Assembly (NCBI GenBank): GCA_910577525.1
Contig: CAJTLI010000002.1
Location: 1 to 64,000 of the forward strand
Length of the DNA stretch: 64,000 nt
DNA from: an uncultured Oscillospiraceae bacterium
GTDB lineage: Bacteria; Bacillota; Clostridia; Oscillospirales; Oscillospiraceae
Direction: 5' to 3'
Every line of letters starts with the position of its first letter. The first letter of the stretch is position 1. The notes under the pieces were generated by a model that saw only the letters and a list, made by a program, of their open reading frames with translations, searched no databases and was not told the DNA's origin. Below are positions 32,215 through 41,526 of this stretch, one piece after another. A program made the translations under genes and the position numbers.

Positions 32215-33063
32215 TTACTCTACGCCCTGATGCAGCTTTGCCGCCGTCAGGGTGTTTTTCATCAGCATGGCCCGGGTCATGGGGCCAACGCCGCCGGGAA
32301 CCGGGGTGATGTAGGACGCCTTTGCGGCAGCCTCCTCAAAACACACGTCGCCGCACAGCTTGCCCGCCTCGTTGCGGTTCATGGCCACGTCGATCACCAC
32401 CGACCCCTCCTTCACCATACCGGCGGTGACAAGCCCGGTCTTGCCCACGGCGGACACCAGGATGTCGGCGGAGGCCGCCAGCTCCTTCAGGTCCGGCGTC
32501 TTGGAGTGGCACAGTACCACCGTGCCGTGGGCGTGGAGCAGCAGCAGCGCCATGGGCTTGCCCACGATGTTGGACCGGCCCAGCACCACGCACCGCTTCC
32601 CCGCCGGGTCAATGCCGTACTCCCGCAGCATCTCCATCACGCCGCCGGGGGTGCAGGGCTGGAACACCGGCGTACCGATGGTGAGCTGGCCCACGTTATA
32701 GGGGTGGAAACAGTCCACATCCTTGGCCGGATTGATGGCCAGCAGCACCTCCCGCTCATCCAATCCCTTTGGCAGGGGCAGCTGGACCAGAATGCCGTCG
32801 ATATCCTCCCTGCCGTTCAGCTCGTTCACCAGGTCCAAAAGCTGCTTTTGGGTGGTCTCCGCCGGGAGAGCGTACTCCTCGCTGTAAAAGCCGCACTCCT
32901 CACAGTCCTTCCGCTTGCTGGTCACGTACACTCGGGAGGCGGGGTCGTCCCCCACCAGAATCACGGCCAGGCCGGGCTTCCGGGGCAGGGCCTCCGCCGA
33001 CTCCCGGACGTTTTGCTTCAGCTTGGCCGCCAAGGCCTTTCCGTCAATCAGTGTCGCCGCCAT
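32215..33063 (-). CDS. folD: bifunctional methylenetetrahydrofolate dehydrogenase/cyclohydrolase
   Basis: 282 residues, the standard length. The active-site Tyr and Lys are in SRVYVTSKRKDCEECG; QLPLPKGLDE, PCTPGGVMEML, GRSNIVGKPMALLL and the final PVPGGVGPMTRAML are family signatures. It interconverts 5,10-methylene- and 10-formyl-tetrahydrofolate with NADP, and uses the product of GlyA encoded upstream on the same strand. The ATG at 33063 follows AAGGAGGAG, which lies within the end of lgt; the two frames overlap by 20 bases. Confidence 0.96.
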   Translation of the reverse strand: MAATLIDGKALAAKLKQNVRESAEALPRKPGLAVILVGDDPASRVYVTSKRKDCEECGFYSEEYALPAETTQKQLLDLVNELNGREDIDGILVQLPLPKGLDEREVLLAINPAKDVDCFHPYNVGQLTIGTPVFQPCTPGGVMEMLREYGIDPAGKRCVVLGRSNIVGKPMALLLLHAHGTVVLCHSKTPDLKELAASADILVSAVGKTGLVTAGMVKEGSVVIDVAMNRNEAGKLCGDVCFEEAAAKASYITPVPGGVGPMTRAMLMKNTLTAAKLHQGVE

Positions 33064-34108
33064 GATTATTCTCCTCCTTATTTTCTGCCTTGGGCTTTGC
33101 TTCATCTGCGGATTTCCCCGCCGGAGCGCCTTCCCCGGCTTTTGAGCTGCTCTCTTCCTCGGGAGCGGGCTCCAGGGCCTCTTCAACCCCTTCCCCGGCC
33201 TTCTCCTTCTCAGCCGCAGGCCGCAGCGGGGGCGTCGCGGGTCCGGCGGTCCGGCGGCGGACCACATACAGGCCGATGGCCGCCGCTGCCGACACCAGGC
33301 CCAGCATCTGAGACGAACGGATGGGGGTGCCGAAGAAATACAGGCTGTCGGTACGCATTCCCTCGATCACCGCCCTGCCCAGACCATACCAGATCACATA
33401 GCTGAGGAACATCTGACCGTTGAATTTCCGGCCCCGCTTCATCAGCACCAATAAAATGATAAGGCCCAGCAGATTCCACAGCGACTCATAGAGGAAGGTG
33501 GGATGGACGCCCAAGGTCCCGTCCAAAACGCTCTGATACATCTCCTGAGACTCCAGCAGCCTATCCCGCCACAGCTCGTTGGCGATGGACTCCGAGCACA
33601 TCCTCCAGGGCAGGCTGGTGACGCCGCCGTAGGCCTCCACATTGACGAAGTTCCCCCAGCGGCCGATGAGCTGACCGATCAGCAGGCCGTATGCTGTGAT
33701 GTCCATGCCGCTCCAGAAATCCACCTTCCGCACCTTGCAGAAAATCAGCGCGGAGACGACGGTGCCGATGATGCCGCCGTAGATGGCCAGCCCTCCGTCC
33801 CAAAAGGCGATCATCCGCAAAAAGCTGAAGGACCCATCCGCGTCAAAGCAGATCTGCGGATTGAAGATCACGTAGTAGGCCCGGGTGCCCACAATGGCCG
33901 AGGGCACCACCACAAAAATGGCGTCGGTGATGGTGTCCGGGTCCAGCCCAAATTCCCTGCACTTCCAAAGGCCAAAGGCCACAGCCAGCAGAAAGCCTGT
34001 GGCTATGATAAGGCCATACCAATAAATATTGTGGCCGAACAGGCTGAACGCCACCCGGTTCAGCTGGAATTCCAGCCCCAGTCCCGGGAAAAAAACGGTG
34101 TTTGTCAT
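33044..34108 (-). CDS. lgt: prolipoprotein diacylglyceryl transferase
   Basis: About 354 residues. Seven membrane helices and the signature IGRWGNFVNVEAYG (the essential Arg and Asn-Glu pair) identify Lgt, which moves diacylglycerol from phosphatidylglycerol to the lipobox Cys of prolipoproteins; a lipoprotein precursor is encoded at 53716-54114. The core ends near residue 275 with IGLYVVRRR. A tail of about 75 residues, rich in Glu, Lys, Ala and Pro, follows and is absent from most Lgt proteins. The start at 34108 is better spaced from AGGGG than ATG 34114. It is the third gene of an M16-M16-lgt-folD run. Confidence 0.94.
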   Translation of the reverse strand: MTNTVFFPGLGLEFQLNRVAFSLFGHNIYWYGLIIATGFLLAVAFGLWKCREFGLDPDTITDAIFVVVPSAIVGTRAYYVIFNPQICFDADGSFSFLRMIAFWDGGLAIYGGIIGTVVSALIFCKVRKVDFWSGMDITAYGLLIGQLIGRWGNFVNVEAYGGVTSLPWRMCSESIANELWRDRLLESQEMYQSVLDGTLGVHPTFLYESLWNLLGLIILLVLMKRGRKFNGQMFLSYVIWYGLGRAVIEGMRTDSLYFFGTPIRSSQMLGLVSAAAAIGLYVVRRRTAGPATPPLRPAAEKEKAGEGVEEALEPAPEEESSSKAGEGAPAGKSADEAKPKAENKEENNHGGDTD

Positions 34109-34126
34109 GGTCATTCCCCTTTATCT

Positions 34127-35401
34127 CTATGAATTCTCCGGGTCGATGATCGACACAGCCGTGCGTTCCTCCACGCACCACGCCCGCAGCAGAGCCTCGC
34201 CGTCGGCCCGTTCAATGCTCTGGAACACCTGGGGAAAGCTGAGATAGTCCTCCCCGCTGAAGTGGGCCTCGGCCATCTCAATGCAGGTGTCCTCCATGGA
34301 GTTGAGATGACGAACCATTGTGCCGTAGGCCGCCTTTTTCAGACGGCCCCACAGCTCCTCGTCAATCCCCTCCGACGCCAGATGGGCCGCCTCCTTTAGC
34401 ACCTCGTCCCGAACCCGTTCCGGGTCCCGGCTCTCTCCCTCCGCCATAATCAGGGCATAACCCGGCCCGGAGGCGTAGAAGCTGCTGAAGGAGCTGTTTA
34501 GCAGACCTTGCTCATACAAACGGTTGTACAGCGGCGCCGAGGGGCTGAACAGCACGTCGCACACCAGCTCCGCCACCAGCCGCTGGCGAAGGCCCTTCCC
34601 CTTTTCCGCCGGTTCCCCCTTGACGCCCAGGGCAAACAGGGGCATGGATACCGGCATGGTCCGGCGGGTGAGCCGCTCCCCTACCCGCATGGGCTCCGGC
34701 TGGCCGTGGTCCGTGGGCGTGGCCGTAGAGCGTTCCTCTGGAAGCACCTCACGGGCGATGTCCGCCACCCGCTGGGGATCGATGTTCCCCGCCGCGCACA
34801 GCACCATATTCCCCGGCCGGTAGAACGCCCGATGGCACTGATAGAGGGTGTCCGCCGTAATGCGGGAGATGGACTCCACCGTACCGGCCACCCGGCTGCG
34901 GACGGTGTGGTTCGCGTACATAGCCTCCAGCAGGCGGTAATAGGCCTCGTCGTTGGGGTCGTCCTCGCACATGCGGATCTCCTGGCCGATGATCCCCTGC
35001 TCCTTGTCCACGCTCTCGGGGGTGAACCAGGGCACCGATACAAAGGACAGCAGGGTGCGCAGGTTTTCCTCAAACCCCTGTATCCCGTCAAAGTAATAGC
35101 CGGTCATAGCAGAGGAGGTAAAGGCGTTAGGGTCTGTGCCGTTGGCCGCCATGCGCTGGAGCGCGTTGCCGTCCTCGGTGTCAAAGGTCTTGTGCTCCAG
35201 GAAATGGGCCACCCCCGCCGGAGTGTCCAGCCACTGGCCGTTTTCTCCCCGAAACCGCAGGTCCATTCCGCCGTACCGGGCGGCAAAAAAGGCGAATTGC
35301 CTGCTGTACGACCGCCGCACATCCACATAGACATTCAGCCCGTTGGCCAGAACGCCGTGCCAGACGGTTTGGCCCAGAGCCGTATATTCCAGCTTTTCCA
35401 T
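34127..35401 (-). CDS. M16-family zinc peptidase (catalytic, YmfH-like)
   Basis: 424 residues. The inverted zinc motif is HFLEHKTFD (HxxEH), with the distal Glu expected in the following helix. This is the active partner of the pair; the next gene upstream lacks the motif, as in Bacillus YmfF/YmfH. The second half (SFSSFYASGPGYALIMAEGE) is the inactive repeat of the M16 fold. It probably degrades or processes peptides inside the cell; the substrate is unknown. It starts four bases after the stop of its partner and is followed at 18 bases by lgt. Confidence 0.9.
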   Translation of the reverse strand: MEKLEYTALGQTVWHGVLANGLNVYVDVRRSYSRQFAFFAARYGGMDLRFRGENGQWLDTPAGVAHFLEHKTFDTEDGNALQRMAANGTDPNAFTSSAMTGYYFDGIQGFEENLRTLLSFVSVPWFTPESVDKEQGIIGQEIRMCEDDPNDEAYYRLLEAMYANHTVRSRVAGTVESISRITADTLYQCHRAFYRPGNMVLCAAGNIDPQRVADIAREVLPEERSTATPTDHGQPEPMRVGERLTRRTMPVSMPLFALGVKGEPAEKGKGLRQRLVAELVCDVLFSPSAPLYNRLYEQGLLNSSFSSFYASGPGYALIMAEGESRDPERVRDEVLKEAAHLASEGIDEELWGRLKKAAYGTMVRHLNSMEDTCIEMAEAHFSGEDYLSFPQVFQSIERADGEALLRAWCVEERTAVSIIDPENS

Positions 35402-35405
35402 GGCC

Positions 35406-36683
35406 TTATCCCTCCTTCCCCGCCAGGCGGTAGACCGTGTCCAGCTTCAGCCTCCGGGCCGCCTGAACCACCTGGTCCGCCGTCACCGACTCCACCGCCC
35501 CAATCAGCTCCTCCCTCTCCTGGGCGGCGTGAAACAGCAGGCGGGTGAGCTGGTCGTCCTCCATCTGCCCCTGGCTGTCTCTGCGTCCGCGCAGATTATT
35601 CGCCACGCTGCGCACGGCGGCTGTCAGCTCTTCTCCGGTAAAATCTCCCCGCTTTACCGCGTCCAGCTGGGCCAAAATAGCCTCCTGCGCCCGGTCGAAC
35701 TGGGAAAACTCCACCCCGGAGGACACCACCATCAGCCCTTTGATCTTGTCAACGACCGAGGAGGCGTAATAGCACAGGCTCATTTTTTCCCGCACATTGA
35801 GAAACAGCTTGGAGCTGGCGCTGCCGCCGAACAGAGCGTTGCACACCAGCAGGGCCGGATAATCCTCGCTGGCCATGGTCACGCCGCCGGTGCGGAAGCC
35901 CAGCGCCAGCTTGCCCTGGGTCACGTCCATAGAATCGGTTACGGTGCGCACGGGGCCCTTGGGCTCCGCCTCCACCCGGCAGTCCACCGGGGCGGTCCGC
36001 CCGGTGAGCAGCGGGCCAAAAACCCGGCGCACCGCATCCTCCACCCGTTCCGGTTCGGCCGCCCCGCCGTAATAGAACGTCACCTTGGCCTCCCTCAGCA
36101 GGCTCTGGTATGCCGCCCACAGACGTTCAGCCGTCATGGATCGGGCCTGGTCCTCGTCCCCCAGCTTGTCCACGGCGTAGGCCTCTCCGGCGCACATCTC
36201 CTGAATCAGGCGGAAAATGGCCCAGCCCCGCTTGTCGTTCATACGGGCGCGGATGCGGTCGGCCAGATTGGCCCCCTCCGATTCCACATAGTCCCGGCGG
36301 AAAATCCCCTCACACACCGCGGGATTCAGCAGGATCTCCCCCATCAGCTCCGCGGCGGGCTCAAGCACCGCCGAGCCGTCCAGAGCGTAGCGGTCGTCGA
36401 TGAAGTTGCACAAAAAGCTGACGCACTGGCTCTCCCCGCGCTGGCGCACCGCGGGCCCCAGGGATGCGCCGTACAGCGCGTCCGCGGCGGAGGACAGCTT
36501 CTCCATATCCGGATAATTTTTGCTGCCCCGGCTCAGCACCTCCGGAATCAGCGCCCCGGCGGCGGCAGTATCCGCCCTGAGCGGTATGGTCAGCGTGGCC
36601 GACAGCAGGCCGGTTTTGAACTGTCCGGTCTGTCTCACCGCCAGCTCCACGCCGTCCGCCAGCCGTTTCCAATGCTGCTGCAT
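35406..36683 (-). CDS. M16-family peptidase-like protein (non-catalytic partner, YmfF-like)
   Basis: About 425 residues with the M16 double-domain fold (GLLSATLTIPLRADTAAAGA; LGFRTGGVTMASEDYPALLV, then LFGGSASSKLFLNVREKMSL) but no HxxEH in the first domain, so it is predicted to be catalytically silent and to assemble with the product of the next gene. The ATG at 36683 is chosen because GAGGAGG stands seven bases before it; the ATG at 36698 lies upstream of that site. A promoter is at 36731-36759, making this the first gene of the M16-M16-lgt-folD unit. Confidence 0.87.
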   Translation of the reverse strand: MQQHWKRLADGVELAVRQTGQFKTGLLSATLTIPLRADTAAAGALIPEVLSRGSKNYPDMEKLSSAADALYGASLGPAVRQRGESQCVSFLCNFIDDRYALDGSAVLEPAAELMGEILLNPAVCEGIFRRDYVESEGANLADRIRARMNDKRGWAIFRLIQEMCAGEAYAVDKLGDEDQARSMTAERLWAAYQSLLREAKVTFYYGGAAEPERVEDAVRRVFGPLLTGRTAPVDCRVEAEPKGPVRTVTDSMDVTQGKLALGFRTGGVTMASEDYPALLVCNALFGGSASSKLFLNVREKMSLCYYASSVVDKIKGLMVVSSGVEFSQFDRAQEAILAQLDAVKRGDFTGEELTAAVRSVANNLRGRRDSQGQMEDDQLTRLLFHAAQEREELIGAVESVTADQVVQAARRLKLDTVYRLAGKEG

Positions 36684-36730
36684 AGTCTTCCTCCTCATCT
36701 GTACAGATCGCCTTCAAAGCAGTAAACTAT

Positions 36731-36759
36731 ATTATACATCATCAGACGGCATTTGACAC
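36731..36759 (-). promoter_or_regulatory. promoter of the M16-lgt-folD operon
   Basis: On the reverse strand GTGTCA (36754-36759, weak), 17 bases, perfect TATAAT (36731-36736). Confidence 0.55.
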
Positions 36760-36794
36760 CTGTTATTTTCCGTTCCCGGGAAATTTTTTCAAAT

Positions 36795-36824
36795 ATCAAA
36801 AGCTCCCGTCCGGGAGCTTTTGAT
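36795..36824 (-). terminator. terminator of the murD-to-nuclease gene set
   Basis: 14-base perfect arms (ATCAAAAGCTCCCG and complement), two-base loop, just after the nuclease stop; outer stem A/T-rich. Confidence 0.85.
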
Positions 36825-36828
36825 GTCC

Positions 36829-37593
36829 TTATGCGGCCTCCTCCCAGCTCTCCCCTGTGGCGTAGTCAATCACAATGCCGGGCTGGACGTTGTAGACATA
36901 GACGTTGAAGCATACGCCCTCCCCCTCGTCCTCCACAGAGAAGGCCTCCATCTGAACGCCCCGGGCCACCAGCTCCTCCCCCTGAAACACGGGAGTAACC
37001 CGGTAGAGAACATGATTGCCTGTACCCTCCACATAATCGTCCACCATGTTCTCAAAGGGCAGCATTCCCGTGACGTTTAAGTACCTGGTGCCGGTAATCA
37101 GATTCAGCTTGTTGGCGTTCTCCCCCGCCAGCTGATAGCCGATGAGATGGCAGCGGTTATACAGATACTTCCCCTCAATGCAGTCGTACTTTGCCGTATG
37201 CCAGCCGGTGGGCTTGACCTGTCCGATGTCCCCCCGTTCCTCCGTGGGCATGATCTCCAGACAGATGTTGGCATAGGCCACACCGCACCGGCCTAAGCTG
37301 TCCAGATCGCTGTAGGTCTCAAAGGGCTCCAGCGTCAGGTCCTCCAGGTCGAAACCCGGCTGGTTCTCCTGAAGGACCACATAGGGTTCGCCGGAGTATT
37401 CCGGAATATCCGCCACCGTGACTTCCGGCGGCTTCAGCCCCAACTCGACCAGCAGGTTATCCAGCGTCAGCGAGCCGCTTTTGTGCAGGCTAAAGGCGGT
37501 CAGTCCCACCACAACGGCTATCAAAACCGCCGCCAGAATCAGCCGTTCCTTTTTGATTGTCCCATGGCGGCGTTTTTGCGTGCGGGCGCTCAT
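36829..37593 (-). CDS. membrane-anchored DNA/RNA non-specific endonuclease
   Basis: 254 residues. A basic N-terminus and one membrane helix (LILAAVLIAVVVGLTAF, about 18-34) place the rest outside the cell. The nuclease core resembles streptococcal EndA-type enzymes: GWHTAKYDCIEGKYLYNRCH, then LIGYQLAGENANKLNLITGT, with the catalytic His in NRCHLIG and the metal-binding Asn downstream. It probably degrades extracellular DNA, for nutrition, biofilm turnover or DNA uptake; no competence genes are nearby. It overlaps the aminotransferase stop by four bases (ATGA) with GGAGG upstream, and is the last gene before the terminator. Confidence 0.88.
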   Translation of the reverse strand: MSARTQKRRHGTIKKERLILAAVLIAVVVGLTAFSLHKSGSLTLDNLLVELGLKPPEVTVADIPEYSGEPYVVLQENQPGFDLEDLTLEPFETYSDLDSLGRCGVAYANICLEIMPTEERGDIGQVKPTGWHTAKYDCIEGKYLYNRCHLIGYQLAGENANKLNLITGTRYLNVTGMLPFENMVDDYVEGTGNHVLYRVTPVFQGEELVARGVQMEAFSVEDEGEGVCFNVYVYNVQPGIVIDYATGESWEEAA

Positions 37594-38768
37594 GACCGGT
37601 CCTCCAGAATTCCGCTGGCGGCCACCGCCGACACGATTTCCTCCATCACCGGCACAGGCCGCACCAGAGCGAACCGAACATGGCCCTCCCCCAGCGGTCC
37701 GAAGGCGGAGCCCGGCGTGCACAGCAGCCCTGTGCGGTCCAGCAGCTCAAAGCAGAACTTCACTGAGTCTGCGTACCCCGCCGGCAGCGGCGCCCAGACG
37801 AACATGCTGCCCTCGCTGTCCGGCACATTCCAGCCGGCAGACCGCAGGCCGCCGCACAGGGCGTCCCGCCGGGCCTGATACTCCGCGCGGTTGCGCGCCA
37901 CGCTGTCCTGGGGGCCGTTGAGGGCCGCCACCGCCGCCGCCTGCACCGGCAGAAACATTCCATAGTCAATCTGGGACCGCAGCCGCTTAAATGCCCCCAC
38001 AATCTCTCGATTGCCCAGCACAAAGGACACCCGGGCCCCGGTGAGGTTATAGGTTTTGGACAGGGAGTTGAACTCCACCCCCACCTCTTTCGCCCCGTCG
38101 AACGCCAAAAAGGACTTGCCCACCCGCCCGTCAAAGATGATGTCGGAATAGGCGTTGTCATGAAGGATTGCGATCCCATGTCTTCTGGCAAAGGAAATCA
38201 GTCGGGGGTAGAACTCATCGGGCGCGGCCTTCCCCAGCGGATTTGCGGGGTAGGACACCACCATAAACCGGGCTCTGTCCGCCAGGTCCGGGTCAAAACG
38301 CTCCAAATCAGGCAGGTAATCGTTTTCCGCCAGCAGGGGATAGTGAACGCAGTTCGCTCCGCACAGACAGGGCCCCAGCTCAAAGATGGGGTAGCCGGGG
38401 TCGGGCACCAGCACCACGTCCCCCGGGTCGCACAGCGTCCAGCCGATATGGGTCAGCCCCTCCTGAGAGCCGTACACCGACATCAGCTCGTCCGCCGCCA
38501 GTTCCACGCCGTACCGCCGGCCGTACCAGTCCCGCACCGCCTGGGTCAGCTCCGCCGTCTCCCCCAGAGAATAGCGGTAGTTGTTCGGGTCGGAGGCCGC
38601 CTGGGCCAGCGCCTGGACTATGTGAGGTTCGGGCAGGAAGTCCGGCGTGCCGATGGAGAGATTGTACACCGGCTTCCCCTGAGCCAGCCGCTCCTTTTTC
38701 CGGTCGTCCAGCACATTAAAAATTCCCGGCTCAAAGCCGTCCATTCGGCGGGCAAATTTCACGTTCAT
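37590..38768 (-). CDS. class I/II aminotransferase (DapL-like)
   Basis: 392 residues, PLP fold-type I. Signatures: YNLSIGTPDFLPEPHIVQAL, YRYSLGETAELTQAVRDWY, VYGSQEGLTHIGWTL, VPDPGYPIFELGP, YPANPLGKAAP and the PLP Lys in FNSLSKTYNLTGARVSF. The pattern is close to LL-diaminopimelate aminotransferase-like and related clostridial enzymes; whether it makes diaminopimelate or acts on another amino acid cannot be decided from sequence alone. It lies between ligA (17 bases upstream) and the nuclease (4-base overlap). Confidence 0.85.
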   Translation of the reverse strand: MNVKFARRMDGFEPGIFNVLDDRKKERLAQGKPVYNLSIGTPDFLPEPHIVQALAQAASDPNNYRYSLGETAELTQAVRDWYGRRYGVELAADELMSVYGSQEGLTHIGWTLCDPGDVVLVPDPGYPIFELGPCLCGANCVHYPLLAENDYLPDLERFDPDLADRARFMVVSYPANPLGKAAPDEFYPRLISFARRHGIAILHDNAYSDIIFDGRVGKSFLAFDGAKEVGVEFNSLSKTYNLTGARVSFVLGNREIVGAFKRLRSQIDYGMFLPVQAAAVAALNGPQDSVARNRAEYQARRDALCGGLRSAGWNVPDSEGSMFVWAPLPAGYADSVKFCFELLDRTGLLCTPGSAFGPLGEGHVRFALVRPVPVMEEIVSAVAASGILEDRS

Positions 38769-38785
38769 GGGCCCGTCTCCTCTCT

Positions 38786-40804
38786 CTATTTTTTCAGCCG
38801 GGCAAGCAGCGCCTCGCCATCCCCGTCCTGTTCGCCCACCAGAATGAGAAACTGCTCCTCGTCCAGCACGGGCACGCCCAGCTCCTGGGCCTTCCGCAGC
38901 TTGGACCCCGCGGCCTCACCGGCCACCACGCAGCCCGTCTTTTTGGACACGGAGCCGGACACCTTGGCCCCCAGGGCCTCCAGCTTCTCTCCGGCCTCCT
39001 TGCGGGAGCAGGCGGACAGCTCGCCGGTGAGCACGAAGGTGATGCCCGCCAGCTTGTCCCCCACGGGGGCCACCTGACTGTCCATGTTCACCCCCGCCTC
39101 CTTCAGCGCGGCGATGAGGTGCTGGCTCTGGGGGGCGGCAAACCACTCGGTCAGATATTTCGCCGTAATGCCGCCCACGTCGTTGATGGCGGTGAGCTCC
39201 TCTTCCGTGGCCCGAGCCAAAGCGTCCAGGGAGCCGAACCGGGCGGCCAGGATCTTCCCAGCCTTCTGCCCCACCTGCCGGATGCCAAAGGCGAAGAGCA
39301 GCTTGGACAAATCGTTTTGTTTGGACCTTTCAATGGCCGCCAGCAGGTTGTCCGCCGACTTCCTGCCCATCCGCTCCAATCCCGCCACCTGGTCCCGGTC
39401 CAGGCAATAGAGGTCGGCGGGGGTCTTGACCATCCCTGCGTTCACCAGTCCCTCCACCACCGCCGGACCCAGGCCCTCAATGTCCATGGCGTCCCGGCTG
39501 GCGAAATGGGTCAGGTTCCGCAGCAGCTGAGCGGGGCATTCCGCCCCGGTACACCGGATATGGGCGCCGTCCTCGTCCCGGGCCACCGCCGCCCCGCACA
39601 CCGGGCAGAGACTGGGCAGCAGATAGGGCACGGTCCCCTCAGGCCGTTTCTCTCTTACCACGGACACGATCTCCGGAATGATCTCCCCCGCCTTCTGAAC
39701 CACCACTGTGTCCCCGATCCGGATATCCTTTTCCGTAATAAAGTCCTGGTTGTGGAGGGTGGCGTTGGTGACAGTGGTGCCCGCCAGCCGGACGGGAGAT
39801 ACCACCGCCTTGGGGGTGAGCACCCCGGTGCGCCCCACCTGGACAATGATGTCCTCCACCACGCTCTCCTTCTGCTCCGGGGGATATTTGTAAGCCGCCG
39901 CCCAACGGGGAAATTTGGCCGTCTCTCCAAGAGCATCACGATCTGTCAATCTATTTACCTTTACAACAGCTCCGTCAATATCGAAGGGATATTTTTCTCT
40001 CCGGTCCCCCAGCTCGAAGATGGCGGACTGGACCCGCTCCATATCGTCGAACAGCTGAACATCGATCACCTTGAAGCGCAGGGAGCGCAGCCAGTCCAAT
40101 CCGGCGCTGTCCGTCTCAAAGGGCTCGTGGTCGGTGTATTGGATGTTGAATACCACCATGTCCAGCCCCCGGGCGGCGGCAATTTTTGGGTCCAGCTGCC
40201 GCATGGAGCCGGCGGCGGCGTTGCGGGGATTGGCGAACAGGCTCTCCCCCCGCAGCTCCCGCTCTTCGTTGAGCCGCTCAAAGGTTTTTCGGGGCATATA
40301 GACCTCCCCCCGGACGATCAGCGACGCCGGAGCGTTTTCCAGCCGCATAGGGATGGACTTGATGGTGCGCAGGTTCTCCGTCACATCCTCCCCCACCTGG
40401 CCGTCCCCCCGGGTGGCTCCCCGGACAAACAGGCCGTTCTCATACTCCAGTGCCACAGACAGCCCATCTACCTTGGGCTCCAACAGATACTGCGGCTGAG
40501 CCCCATTCTCCCGCACCCGGCGGTCGAAATCCAGCAGCTCCTCCGGGGAAAACACATCCTGGAGACTTTGCAGAGGCACCCGATGGACCACCTGCTGAAA
40601 GCTGTCCAGCGCCTTGCCCCCCACCCGCTGGGTGGGGGAATCCGGCGTGACCAGTTCCGGGTGCGCCGCCTCCAATTCCTCCAGCTCCCGCAGCATTTTA
40701 TCGTACTCAAAATCAGAGATCTCCGGATCATCCAAAACATAATAGCGGTAATTATGCTCGTTCAGCGCTTTGCGAAGCTGCCCGGCACGGGCTTCAAACT
40801 CCAT
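38786..40804 (-). CDS. ligA: NAD-dependent DNA ligase
   Basis: 672 residues. Domain Ia and the adenylation domain carry the nucleophile Lys111 in EPKVDGLSVALEYENG. Then come an OB fold, the four-cysteine zinc finger (CPVCGAAV...CTGAECPAQ), helix-hairpin-helix repeats (DIEGLGPAVVEGLVNAGM; LFAFGIRQVGQKAGK) and a C-terminal BRCT domain (LAGITFVLTGELSACSRKEA). It seals nicks in replication and repair. The ATG at 40804 lies one base after the yunB stop. Confidence 0.97.
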   Translation of the reverse strand: MEFEARAGQLRKALNEHNYRYYVLDDPEISDFEYDKMLRELEELEAAHPELVTPDSPTQRVGGKALDSFQQVVHRVPLQSLQDVFSPEELLDFDRRVRENGAQPQYLLEPKVDGLSVALEYENGLFVRGATRGDGQVGEDVTENLRTIKSIPMRLENAPASLIVRGEVYMPRKTFERLNEERELRGESLFANPRNAAAGSMRQLDPKIAAARGLDMVVFNIQYTDHEPFETDSAGLDWLRSLRFKVIDVQLFDDMERVQSAIFELGDRREKYPFDIDGAVVKVNRLTDRDALGETAKFPRWAAAYKYPPEQKESVVEDIIVQVGRTGVLTPKAVVSPVRLAGTTVTNATLHNQDFITEKDIRIGDTVVVQKAGEIIPEIVSVVREKRPEGTVPYLLPSLCPVCGAAVARDEDGAHIRCTGAECPAQLLRNLTHFASRDAMDIEGLGPAVVEGLVNAGMVKTPADLYCLDRDQVAGLERMGRKSADNLLAAIERSKQNDLSKLLFAFGIRQVGQKAGKILAARFGSLDALARATEEELTAINDVGGITAKYLTEWFAAPQSQHLIAALKEAGVNMDSQVAPVGDKLAGITFVLTGELSACSRKEAGEKLEALGAKVSGSVSKKTGCVVAGEAAGSKLRKAQELGVPVLDEEQFLILVGEQDGDGEALLARLKK

Positions 40805-40805
40805 A

Positions 40806-41474
40806 TCAGCCGCCCCCCTTTTCCAAATTCAAATACGTGTCAGGCGTCTCGCCCACAATGACGGTCTCCGCCACGCACACGCTGCTGCTGACTGACACGG
40901 GGACCACCTCACCCGGCATAAAGAGGTGTATGGTCGCCGTGACGTCCAAGCAAATCCTATGCAGGGTCTGATTTACCCCGGCGGCGGTAAACGTGTTGGC
41001 ATACTCAGCCGTGATCTCTCCCACCGAATCCACATGGACCCGGATGCTCGGTCCCTTTCCCGACATAAGCGGCTGGCCGGTGAGCGTGCCCAACGGCACG
41101 CCCAGCGCGTCGCTGTCCAAATTGCCGAGCTGGCGCGCTACCGCCTCCACCACCTGACGCTTGAAGCGGCTGTTGGCCGCCGTATTGCTGGTGAGGGAGG
41201 TCACACGACCCGTTTGGTCTATACCCATCGTGACAAAATCCCCGTAACTCATGCCGTTTTCCTGAAGACAGTTGTCCACTGCCGTGTCTATGGCCTGGGT
41301 CATCAGGTTGACGGCCTGGCTGGAGGCCGCAGCCTCCAGCACGGGGCGCAGCCTGCCGTTCAGCGCGTGCACCAGCAGTCCGGCCAGCACCAGCGCCGCA
41401 CACGCCGGAAGCAGCACAGCAAGCGGCCCGCCCTGCCGCAAACATATACGCAGGTGTTTTAGCTTTACAGGCAT
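40806..41474 (-). CDS. yunB: sporulation protein YunB
   Basis: 222 residues with one N-terminal membrane helix (LAVLLPACAALVLAGLLVHA, about 16-35) and an outer domain with ALNGRLRPVLEAAASSQAVN, LMTQAIDTAVDNCL and IDQTGRVTSLTSNTAANSRF. The match to YunB, a sigma-E-controlled protein needed for normal sporulation in Bacillus, is good. The ATG at 41474 follows GGGGGGTGG; an upstream in-frame ATG at 41489 precedes that site. It sits inside the murD-to-nuclease run, so it may be expressed from the long transcript or an unseen sporulation promoter. Confidence 0.87.
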   Translation of the reverse strand: MPVKLKHLRICLRQGGPLAVLLPACAALVLAGLLVHALNGRLRPVLEAAASSQAVNLMTQAIDTAVDNCLQENGMSYGDFVTMGIDQTGRVTSLTSNTAANSRFKRQVVEAVARQLGNLDSDALGVPLGTLTGQPLMSGKGPSIRVHVDSVGEITAEYANTFTAAGVNQTLHRICLDVTATIHLFMPGEVVPVSVSSSVCVAETVIVGETPDTYLNLEKGGG

Positions 41475-41526
41475 ACAGCCACCCCCCATAGGGCACTGTA
41501 TGCAGACGACAGCTCGGCCTATGCCG

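Noticed and set aside
32068..33405. 445-codon forward frame opposite folD
   Set aside because: Antisense to a complete FolD and runs through the VanZ/folD terminator; no recognisable domain.
39119..40861. 580-codon forward frame opposite ligA
   Set aside because: The reverse frame encodes full-length LigA with all domains; the forward translation is low-information.
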